Positions 1-6,696 of a DNA stretch of 14,545 bases are shown here, one piece after another. This DNA comes from Thiotrichaceae bacterium. Its GTDB lineage: Bacteria; Pseudomonadota; Gammaproteobacteria; Thiotrichales; Thiotrichaceae. Made by a program: the position numbers and the translations under genes. The first letter of the stretch is position 1; each line of letters opens with the position of its first letter. The stretch lies in contig JALVRY010000246.1 in NCBI GenBank assembly GCA_027024625.1, positions 1 to 14,545 on the forward strand, read 5' to 3'. Below the pieces are notes generated by a model that had not been told where the DNA came from, did no database searches, and worked only from the letters and a program-made list of their open reading frames with translations.

Positions 1-105
1 ATTGTGGAAGGTGCTGGTGGCAAAATTTCTATGATCGCAGGTGAGGTTCAGGGAGCTTTAAATGTTGAAGCTTCAAACGGAAAGATAAGTTTTAATAGTA
101 ATTAA
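1..105 (+). CDS. C-terminal tail of an unidentified protein (5' truncated)
   Basis: Frame 1 is open from the window edge to a TAA at 103-105 and encodes the last 34 residues of a protein. The other two forward frames are closed by stops within the first 45 bases, so this is the likely coding frame. The tail is rich in Gly, Ala, Ser and Asn, with short alternating hydrophobic stretches (KISMIAGEV, GKISF) that suggest beta strands, and no catalytic motif is visible. The stop lies 3 nt before the next start, so it is probably the preceding gene of the same operon. The family cannot be named from this fragment. A beta-helix or beta-rich C-terminus is only an impression. Confidence 0.6.
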   Translation: MVEGAGGKISMIAGEVQGALNVEASNGKISFNSN

Positions 106-108
106 CTC

Positions 109-1041
109 ATGAATAAAATCGATAAAGTAGCCGTATGTTCACGTTCATTTTCGAGCAATCCTATTTTGCGTGAAGAATTACTGCAAAAATATGCAAATGT
201 TACTTTTAATGATGAAGGTTTAAGTCTTAATGGTGATAGCTTGGTTAAGTTTTTATCAGGTCATAATAAAGCAATTACAGCCTTGGAGCGTCTGGATGAA
301 ATGGTTTTGTCATCATTACCTGATCTGAAAGTGGTTGGAAAATACGGCGTTGGACTTGATATGATAGATATGGAGGCAATGCGGAAATATGGAAAAGAAT
401 TAGGTTGGACGGGTGGCGTCAATCGTCGTTCTGTATCAGAACTAGTTATTTCTTTTGCAATTGCTCTATTACGCCATGTCCCAGCGGCACAACGTGAAGT
501 ATTAGCTGGTACATGGCGACAGCACATGGGAGGGTATCTGTCTGGACGTACGGTGGGAATTATAGGCTGTGGCTTTATTGGCAAAGATTTAGTTCCATTA
601 CTACAGGCTTTTGGTTGCACAATATTAGTGAATGATATTCAGGATTATTCTGCTTTTTATAAAGAGCATGGAATTACACCAGTTTCTATTGAGATATTGT
701 TAGAACAATCGGATATAGTGACTATTCATACACCGCTGGACGATTCTACTCGTAATATCCTATCAGCGGATCGCCTAGCCTTAATGAAGCCAGAATCAAT
801 ACTGATTAATGCAGCTCGTGGTGAACTCGTGGATGAAGAGGCTCTTAAAATAATGCTAAAGACAGGACGACTTGCTGCTGCTGCATTAGATGTTTTTGCT
901 GTTGAACCACCGCAAGATCAAGAATTATTAGAATTACCTAATTTTCTCGTTACCCCTCATATTGGTGGAAGTGCTCGGGAAGCTATTTTAGCAATGGGTC
1001 GAGCGGCAATTTCTGGCTTAGATAATCATCACGCTGTTTAA
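109..1041 (+). CDS. D-isomer-specific 2-hydroxyacid dehydrogenase (phosphoglycerate dehydrogenase-like)
   Basis: NAD-dependent cytoplasmic oxidoreductase that interconverts a D-2-hydroxy acid and its 2-oxo acid. Seen: the Rossmann nucleotide motif GCGFIG at residues 153-158, an acidic residue (Asp176) at the end of the next strand as expected for NAD rather than NADP, and the family's catalytic trio: Arg237 in NAARGELVDEEA, Glu266 in DVFAVEPP, and His284 in TPHIGGSA. At 310 aa it matches the minimal two-domain form without the ACT or other regulatory domain of housekeeping SerA. It starts 3 nt after the upstream stop and ends 2 nt before the next gene, so it is embedded in the polysaccharide operon. 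The substrate is not shown by sequence. A 2-oxo acid used for a sugar acid, or a D-lactate or D-glycerate-type substituent, is inferred from context only. No Shine-Dalgarno is visible before the ATG. Confidence 0.88.
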   Translation: MNKIDKVAVCSRSFSSNPILREELLQKYANVTFNDEGLSLNGDSLVKFLSGHNKAITALERLDEMVLSSLPDLKVVGKYGVGLDMIDMEAMRKYGKELGWTGGVNRRSVSELVISFAIALLRHVPAAQREVLAGTWRQHMGGYLSGRTVGIIGCGFIGKDLVPLLQAFGCTILVNDIQDYSAFYKEHGITPVSIEILLEQSDIVTIHTPLDDSTRNILSADRLALMKPESILINAARGELVDEEALKIMLKTGRLAAAALDVFAVEPPQDQELLELPNFLVTPHIGGSAREAILAMGRAAISGLDNHHAV

Positions 1042-1043
1042 TT

Positions 1044-2426
1044 ATGAATAAAAAAACTGTTTCTCCTCGTCGTTGGTTACTACTACCAATGGAGATAAAA
1101 GTTAGAGAGTTTGAATCTCGAGTATTGCTTGCTTGTACTGCTGCTGAACGTGGTTATGGGGTATTTCTAGGACGTAATGGCTTTAATACCGATGGGAAAT
1201 ACCCTAAAGGGGTTTATTTTGATAAATGTATATCTCCAAATAAAAAGCCTAATTTTGAAACACAAGTTAATGTACTAGGAAATAAGCTAGCAAGCTTAGA
1301 TATTGAAGGATTGGTTTACCAGACAGAAGCAAGATGGCTTAGAATTCGAATATCACAAGAAACTGTTGATTTATCCTCGCTAATTTGTACGTGGGGGCAT
1401 GAGCAGTATTCTATGATTAATGGGGCATTTGATATACCCCATAAATTGGCCATAACAGGAGCCCCAACGACTGATATGTGGCGAAAAGAAATGGATTTTC
1501 TTTACCAAGAACGAGTTAATGACTTAAATAAACGTTTTGGTGATTTTATTTTAATTCCATCGAATTTCGCTATGGTTATCAATGCTAATGGCTCTGATTT
1601 TTACTTGAAGCAATTTAAACAAAATGGCTTTATAAAAACAGATGATGAAATTGAACATTTTAAAGCGGCATTGCATTTTCACCAAAAAGTGTTTGATAAA
1701 TTTATTGAAATGATTCCTGCTGTTGCAGAAGATAACCCTGATCGCACTGTAATTTTACGCCCTCATCCAGGTGATGATAATAAATTCTGGCAGAAAAAAT
1801 TAAAATCTTGGCCGAGTAATATCAAGGTAATATATGAGGGAACAATATCCCCGTGGATAATGGCTTCAAAAGTACTGATACATAACAGCTGTTCTACGGG
1901 AGTTGAAGCATTTGCAAGAAATAAACCAACTGTTGCCTATACACCTTATACAGATGCTGACTTTGATCAAAATATACCTAATCCACTAAGTCAGCAGGCT
2001 AATACTATTGAGGATGTATTAGCTTTAGTTAAAGCTAATATTAAGACGACTGGCTTGGGAAGAGAGGCTGAAAAGCTTAGTTTGTATAAACGACATATTG
2101 AAAAAAAAGAGGGAAAATTTTCCTGTGATTTAGTCTTGGATGGAATAGATGGCTTGGATCTTCCAGAAATCGCATATGAAATACCGCACTATAATTTTAT
2201 TAAGAAAATGCGTGTTACAGCAAGGCAAGCAAAGCGAAGGCTACGCGATGTAACAGGTGATAATCAGTTTAGTTATGCTTATCGAAAACAAAAAAACCCA
2301 GGCGTACACATAGAAGAAGTTAACAAGCTCCTTAATGATTATCAGAAGCGCTTAAAAAGGTTTGAAGATATTCAGGTTAAACAAGTGGAAGAAGATGCCT
2401 TCTGTTTTTTCAAAGAAAGCAATTAG
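1044..2426 (+). CDS. surface carbohydrate biosynthesis protein, GT-B-like capsule-type transferase
   Basis: Cytoplasmic 460-aa protein without membrane segments. Two motifs point to the GT-B-like transferases related to capsule Kdo/CDP-glycerol transferases: RPHPGD at residues 239-244 and IHNSCSTGVEAF around 279-290, followed by NKPTVAYTP. In such enzymes an HP motif and an H-N/C-S-T-x-x-E-A segment line the donor nucleotide site. The protein looks like the family annotated only as surface carbohydrate biosynthesis protein in O-antigen and capsule loci. The C-terminal 80 residues are highly basic then coiled (about 385-450), possibly an interaction or membrane-surface tail. Its start lies 2 nt after the dehydrogenase stop, and the two genes share the same first ten bases, ATGAATAAAA. 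A role in transferring a CMP- or CDP-activated acidic sugar is inferred; donor and acceptor are unknown. Confidence 0.7.
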   Translation: MNKKTVSPRRWLLLPMEIKVREFESRVLLACTAAERGYGVFLGRNGFNTDGKYPKGVYFDKCISPNKKPNFETQVNVLGNKLASLDIEGLVYQTEARWLRIRISQETVDLSSLICTWGHEQYSMINGAFDIPHKLAITGAPTTDMWRKEMDFLYQERVNDLNKRFGDFILIPSNFAMVINANGSDFYLKQFKQNGFIKTDDEIEHFKAALHFHQKVFDKFIEMIPAVAEDNPDRTVILRPHPGDDNKFWQKKLKSWPSNIKVIYEGTISPWIMASKVLIHNSCSTGVEAFARNKPTVAYTPYTDADFDQNIPNPLSQQANTIEDVLALVKANIKTTGLGREAEKLSLYKRHIEKKEGKFSCDLVLDGIDGLDLPEIAYEIPHYNFIKKMRVTARQAKRRLRDVTGDNQFSYAYRKQKNPGVHIEEVNKLLNDYQKRLKRFEDIQVKQVEEDAFCFFKESN

Positions 2427-2441
2427 GTCTGTAAATAATAA

Positions 2442-3398
2442 ATGAAAATTGTTCTAGTTAATTCTACTGGTCCTATGGCAAGTTCTGTTGTATCTGCAAT
2501 TGTTGATAAATTTGGGTACCTTAATATTCCAATTAGAGATATTGGAGTGCATGATTATTTTTTGAATCCAGATAACGGCATGGAATTTATAAAAGATAAT
2601 TATTCTCAACAATTTAAGACATTTTCAGAAGCAGTGGCAACGGGTGGTGTTAATATGCTAGACCGAGATTCAGATAAGCCACAAGCACTACTGGATAAAG
2701 ATAAAGCCTATAATTTGCTTAGTACACTGAATAAAAAAAGCTATTCGAAAATGTCGGAATTATATAATGACTACAAAGAGGCGTTTTCAGCATCAACTCA
2801 ATATAAAAAATCAAAGCATATAGCAGGGCAACATGTTGAGCTATCTGTTGATTTTCATAAAGATGACTGTGAGAAATTAATTACTTCCTATCGAGAAGAG
2901 TTTGGGGAGCTGATACTAATTCATATGCACCGAGAATTTGGTGGCTGGATTGAATCATTGGCATCACAGCGGTTTGTAAATCCTAATTTAAGTAAGAGAC
3001 TCTTGTTTATATTTCGCTGGGAATATAATCGTTATATGGATTATGAAAATAAAATAAAAGATTGTGAAGGCTTGCATTTAGATTGTGATTCGTTATTTCT
3101 ACCCAATACGAAGAAAGTTATTTCTGATATAGCTAATGTACTTGGTGAAGATTCTTCAAAGATAGTTTGGGAAGAAGAGAAATATGATTTATTTGGTAAG
3201 TTGAAAGACTATAATGCTACTTTTACAAAAGCAGATGTCGAAGGAAAATATTTGTCTCCGATAACATTAAAGTTAATTCGATATTTTTACAAAAAGAGAA
3301 AGGCGACACGCCTTAGCGATATATTGATTTACCCTTTCTACCTAGTTGACCTCCTGAAATTTTCGTTTAAAGAGAAGTTTGGACTTAGCTCAAAATAG
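2442..3398 (+). CDS. uncharacterised protein with weak sulfotransferase-like motifs
   Basis: 318 aa, cytoplasmic, not confidently assigned to a family. The N-terminal strand-loop-helix (residues 3-20: IVLVNSTGPMASSVVSAIV) sits where PAPS-dependent sulfotransferases carry their 5'-phosphosulfate loop, but lacks the usual RSGT core. The later segment LILIHMHREFGGWIESLAS (about 157-175) resembles the second sulfotransferase motif (strand, then R-x-P/F and a helix with a Ser). The segment around 210-235 (LHLDCDSLF ... VISDIANVLG) resembles the strand and helix that follow in that fold. The C-terminus is basic, with aromatic helices (280-318) that might touch the membrane. It begins 15 nt after the preceding stop and its own stop shares one base with the GTG of the next gene. 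It is unusually AT-rich: 16 G+C in 60 bases at 2581-2640 and 14 in 60 at 3241-3300. Alternatives are another P-loop transferase or a new glycosyltransferase. Confidence 0.4.
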   Translation: MKIVLVNSTGPMASSVVSAIVDKFGYLNIPIRDIGVHDYFLNPDNGMEFIKDNYSQQFKTFSEAVATGGVNMLDRDSDKPQALLDKDKAYNLLSTLNKKSYSKMSELYNDYKEAFSASTQYKKSKHIAGQHVELSVDFHKDDCEKLITSYREEFGELILIHMHREFGGWIESLASQRFVNPNLSKRLLFIFRWEYNRYMDYENKIKDCEGLHLDCDSLFLPNTKKVISDIANVLGEDSSKIVWEEEKYDLFGKLKDYNATFTKADVEGKYLSPITLKLIRYFYKKRKATRLSDILIYPFYLVDLLKFSFKEKFGLSSK

Positions 3399-4513
3399 TG
3401 AAAATTGTATATATAGCAAAAGTGCTTCTTCCATCTCGCACTGCCAATAGTCTACATGTGATGAAAATGTGCCAAGCATTGGCTGATAATGGGCATGATG
3501 TAACTCTCTATGCAATATCAGAAAAGGAGAATATTCAGAAAGATATTGGAGGTATTTATCGCTATTATGCAGTCAAAAACAATTTTTCAATTTTGTGGAT
3601 ACGTGCTCTTGAAACGAAAGAAAGTCGCCTGCGGTATCTTTTTTCATCCTTTGTTTTAATAGGAGCAATTGCTCGAAAATTATTATTTAAATCAGTTGAT
3701 CTTGTTTATGGGCGTGATTTGTTGGGCTGTACAGTATCTGCATTGCTAGGTAGGCAGACAATTTACGAATCACATGCCCCTGTGTGGCGCAGTCATTTAG
3801 AAAAGCAGTTGTTCAAATTGTTTATACGATTACCTAAATTTACTAAATTGGTTGTTATCTCAAAAGCGTTACAAGAAGCCTATTTCTCTAAATATAAAAA
3901 TTTGAATCATTCTAATACATTAGTTGCCCATGATGCAGCTGATATACCCTCGAATGTATCGTCTTCAAATCCTTTGCGAGGTGATTTGAACCGATTAAAT
4001 GTCGGTTATGTTGGTCATCTTTATAAGGGGAAGGGAGTAGAAGTCATTATGGCAGTTGCTCCTTTGTTACCAAATGTGAATTTTCATGTAATAGGTGGGC
4101 TTGAAAAGGATATTAGATATTGGAAGTCAGAAATTGCTAGTGATAATATCTTTTTTTATGGTTTTATCAAACAAAATAAGCTTCCTAATTATATTCAAAA
4201 TATTGATGTCTGCTTATTACCAAACCAGAAATATGTATCAGCTTATGGGGCTAAAGGAGGTAAATCAAAGAATATTTCTGATTTTACTTCTCCATTAAAA
4301 ATGTTTGAATATATGTCTTACCGGAAACCTATTATTGCCTCTGATTTGCCTGTAGTACCTCCTGATGGTATTAATCTGTGGAAAAGTGCTATAGATAAAT
4401 TATCAGATAGCTCATTGAGACAATGTCTCGGTGATAATGCTTTCACAACATTTCTTGCAAAATACACATGGAAAAAGCGAGCTGGATATATTTTGGCAAG
4501 TGTTCATCAGTAG
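3398..4513 (+). CDS. glycosyltransferase, GT4-like (GT-B fold), GTG start
   Basis: 371-aa cytoplasmic sugar transferase with the two-domain GT-B layout. The N-terminal half opens with MKIVYIAKVLLP and SLHVMKMCQALADNGHDVTLY, the usual acceptor-domain start. The donor domain begins at VGYVGHLYKGKG (202-213) and carries SPLKMFEYMS...PIIASDLP (298-317), the GT4 segment containing the nucleotide-sugar glutamate. The GTG start is chosen because the protein then begins exactly at the conserved first beta strand. It overlaps the upstream stop in TAGTG by one base, suggesting translational coupling. Oddity: after ASDLPVV (314-320) the chain runs straight to PPDGINLWKSAIDKL. The roughly 13-18 residues that normally lie here (often R-E-hydrophobic...G-E-N-G/A-L-L-V) appear to be absent. 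The reading frame is intact. Donor and acceptor sugars are not predictable. Confidence 0.85.
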   Translation: MKIVYIAKVLLPSRTANSLHVMKMCQALADNGHDVTLYAISEKENIQKDIGGIYRYYAVKNNFSILWIRALETKESRLRYLFSSFVLIGAIARKLLFKSVDLVYGRDLLGCTVSALLGRQTIYESHAPVWRSHLEKQLFKLFIRLPKFTKLVVISKALQEAYFSKYKNLNHSNTLVAHDAADIPSNVSSSNPLRGDLNRLNVGYVGHLYKGKGVEVIMAVAPLLPNVNFHVIGGLEKDIRYWKSEIASDNIFFYGFIKQNKLPNYIQNIDVCLLPNQKYVSAYGAKGGKSKNISDFTSPLKMFEYMSYRKPIIASDLPVVPPDGINLWKSAIDKLSDSSLRQCLGDNAFTTFLAKYTWKKRAGYILASVHQ

Positions 4514-4516
4514 CAT

Positions 4517-5647
4517 ATGAAAATTCTTTTTATAATTCGTTCATTAAACTATGGAGGAGCTGAACGGCAACTGGTTAATTTAGCTATCGGCTTAAAAAAG
4601 AAAGGGCATGATGTATCCGTTGCCGTATTTTATGCCAATGGAGCTTTGCAAAAAGAACTTGATGAGAATGGAGTATCTGTTCTTCTTATGGAGAAAAAGG
4701 GAAGGTGGGATATCGTTTCATTTTTCTTCTCACTACGTAGATTGATTAAAAAAAATCAGCCAGATATTGTTCATGGATATACTGTTGTACCTAATTGTTT
4801 AACATTATTAGCACGAGTCTTCCATCCAAAATCTAAAGTTGTTTGGGGTGTTAGGGCTTCAAATATGGATTTATCTAAATACGACTGGCTTGCTCGCTTA
4901 TTTTATCGATTAGAATGCTTTTTGTCTCGGTATGCAGACTTGGTTATAGCAAATTCAAATGCGGGTCGTGAATATGCGTGTCTAAATGGTTTTCCACGTG
5001 AAAAAGTACAGGTTGTGCATAATGGTATTAATATAGAAAAGTTTTCACCACGAAATGAAGATCGCATAAAAATACGACAGAAGTTGGGTATTTCTGATGA
5101 TAGTACGCTTATAGGTTGTGTTGGACGCTTAGATCCCATGAAGGGTTACCCTATATTTATTGACGCAATGTCGTATTTAATTGCAAGGTCAGATAAGTTT
5201 TTTGCAGTTGCAATTGGCAATGGAAATGACAATTTCTCTTTACAACTAAAGGATAAGGTTGTTGAACTGGGTATATCAAATAATTTCCTTTGGATACCTT
5301 CAAGAGATGATATTGCTAGATACTATAATGCCTTTGATGTTTTGGTTTCCCCTTCATTAACTGAAGGTTTCCCAAATGTCATAGCTGAAGCCATGTCTTG
5401 TGGTATTCCTTGTGTGGTAACGAATGTAGGCGATTCAGCTTTCCTAGTTGGTGAATGTGGTATTGTTGTGCCACCTCACGATAGTATAGCGCTTACTGAT
5501 GCTATTACTGAAATGTTAGAGTATATAGAAAATAGTAAGGATAAGCTGATGTTATGTGCAAGGGAACGAGTTGTCGGGAACTTCACAGTTGAAAAGCTTG
5601 TTGAGAATACTGAAGTTTGTTTGAAATCTGTAGGGCATCTCTATTAA
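4517..5647 (+). CDS. glycosyltransferase family 4
   Basis: Retaining GT-B sugar transferase, 376 aa, acting at the cytoplasmic face on the lipid-linked repeat unit. Seen: the N-terminal glycine-rich loop with GGAE at residues 13-16, HNGIN at 168-172 marking the interdomain boundary, VGRLDPMKG at 202-210 with the donor-binding Arg and Lys, and the EX7E motif at 283-291 (EGFPNVIAE), followed by CVVTNVGDSAFLVG...GIVVPP. All hallmark residues are present and the length is typical. It starts 3 nt after the previous stop with no clear Shine-Dalgarno. It resembles the GT4 encoded at 9945-11102 across both domains, especially around the EX7E segment, so the two are paralogues. It is the last gene before the only non-coding gap of note. 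The sugar transferred is unknown. Confidence 0.92.
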   Translation: MKILFIIRSLNYGGAERQLVNLAIGLKKKGHDVSVAVFYANGALQKELDENGVSVLLMEKKGRWDIVSFFFSLRRLIKKNQPDIVHGYTVVPNCLTLLARVFHPKSKVVWGVRASNMDLSKYDWLARLFYRLECFLSRYADLVIANSNAGREYACLNGFPREKVQVVHNGINIEKFSPRNEDRIKIRQKLGISDDSTLIGCVGRLDPMKGYPIFIDAMSYLIARSDKFFAVAIGNGNDNFSLQLKDKVVELGISNNFLWIPSRDDIARYYNAFDVLVSPSLTEGFPNVIAEAMSCGIPCVVTNVGDSAFLVGECGIVVPPHDSIALTDAITEMLEYIENSKDKLMLCARERVVGNFTVEKLVENTEVCLKSVGHLY

Positions 5648-5745
5648 TTTACCAATTCAATAAATTAATAAAGATTTCCCGTGGTAAGTATTTAACCTAA
5701 TAGCTATTTAATCTAGTTTTATTTTTAAATGATTAGTTGTGAATA
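5648..5745. other. 98-nt AT-rich intergenic gap, no confident signal
   Basis: This is the only spacing above 25 nt between genes in the window. It has 21 G+C in 98 bases. No stem-loop followed by a T-run, no strong promoter pair and no Shine-Dalgarno before the following ATG can be seen. It may hold a weak internal promoter or be the scar of a module junction, but the sequence itself does not show either. Confidence 0.5.
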
Positions 5746-6696
5746 ATGCATAAAAAAAATGTTGCGGTACTTATACCTTGCTTGAACGAAGAATTAACTA
5801 TTCGAAAATTAGTTGAAGATTTTCGAGAAGAGTTGCCTGAGGCAAAGGTTTATGTTTTCGATAATAATTCCACAGATGCCACTATAAATGAAGCCGAGAA
5901 AGCAGGTGCGATTGTTTATCAAGTAAAACAACGTGGTAAAGGAAATGTTGTTCGAGCAATGTTTCGTCGTATTGATGCAGATGTGTATATCATGATTGAT
6001 GGTGATGACACCTATTTCCCAAAAGATGTGCATAGCTTATTAGAACCTGTTTTATCGGGTAAAGCTGATATGGTGGTTGGTGACAGGTTGTCTTCAAAGG
6101 CTTATGATCGTGAGAACACAAGACGTTTTCATGGTTTTGGTAACCGTTTAATTCGTTGGTTGATAAATAAACAGTATCGTACTGATTGTAAAGATATATT
6201 AAGTGGTTACAGGGTGTTTAGCCGGTTCTTTGTCAGTAACTTTCCAGTAATGAGTGATGGTTTTGAAATAGAAACAGAGTTGACCCTTCATACTTTGGAT
6301 AAGAAAATTGATCTTATTGAAATTCCAATTAATTATAAAGAAAGACCAGCTGGTAGTGAATCTAAGCTAAATACATTTTCAGATGGTTTTAAAATCATCA
6401 AAACGATTGCTTTCTTCTTTAAAAACTATAAACCACTACATTTTTTTGGATTATTAGCACTATTTGCAGCTCTTATGGGTTTTGTATTTGGTATATTTCC
6501 AGTTATTGAATACTTTCAATACCACTATGTGTATAAATTACCGTTAGCGGTATTAGCTGCGTCGTTAGAAATTATGGCAATGTTGCTATTAAGTATTGGT
6601 TTGATATTAGATACATCCGTAAAACAACATAGAGAGCAGATAGAATTACGCATACTTGATTATTATAAAAAAAATAAGTCTGATCTAAATGGATAA
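5746..6696 (+). CDS. GT2 polyprenyl-phosphate glycosyltransferase (DPM1/ArnC-like, membrane-anchored)
   Basis: Predicted to transfer a sugar from a nucleotide donor to undecaprenyl phosphate at the inner membrane, making the lipid-linked donor for a periplasmic transferase. Seen: the GT-A start VAVLIPCLNEE (6-16), FDNNSTDAT (38-46), KGNVVRAMF (65-73), and the metal-binding acidic cluster DGDD at 85-88 preceded by YIMI. Further on come GDRLSS and the acceptor-side segment ILSGYRVFSRFF (151-162), then KERPAGSESKLNT. Two hydrophobic helices at about 232-254 and 265-288 anchor the C-terminus, as in DPM1/ArnC/GtrB-type enzymes. The last eight bases overlap the start of the next gene, a GT-C transferase, the expected partner. 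No ribosome-binding site is evident upstream. The identity of the sugar is unknown. Confidence 0.88.
   Translation: MHKKNVAVLIPCLNEELTIRKLVEDFREELPEAKVYVFDNNSTDATINEAEKAGAIVYQVKQRGKGNVVRAMFRRIDADVYIMIDGDDTYFPKDVHSLLEPVLSGKADMVVGDRLSSKAYDRENTRRFHGFGNRLIRWLINKQYRTDCKDILSGYRVFSRFFVSNFPVMSDGFEIETELTLHTLDKKIDLIEIPINYKERPAGSESKLNTFSDGFKIIKTIAFFFKNYKPLHFFGLLALFAALMGFVFGIFPVIEYFQYHYVYKLPLAVLAASLEIMAMLLLSIGLILDTSVKQHREQIELRILDYYKKNKSDLNG

Noticed and set aside
261..620. 119-codon reverse-strand open frame
   Set aside because: Lies fully inside the well-supported dehydrogenase gene; its translation has no domain-like pattern and looks like a shadow of the coding strand.
4095..4298. 67-codon + strand open frame in another frame
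   Set aside because: Contained in the GT4 gene at 3398-4513, whose frame carries the family motifs; no independent start signal.
5684..5712. Possible promoter with TTTAAT at 5707-5712 as a -10 element
   Set aside because: The -10 matches five of six consensus bases, but nothing like TTGACA lies 16-18 nt upstream, and such hexamers are expected often in 21% GC sequence.
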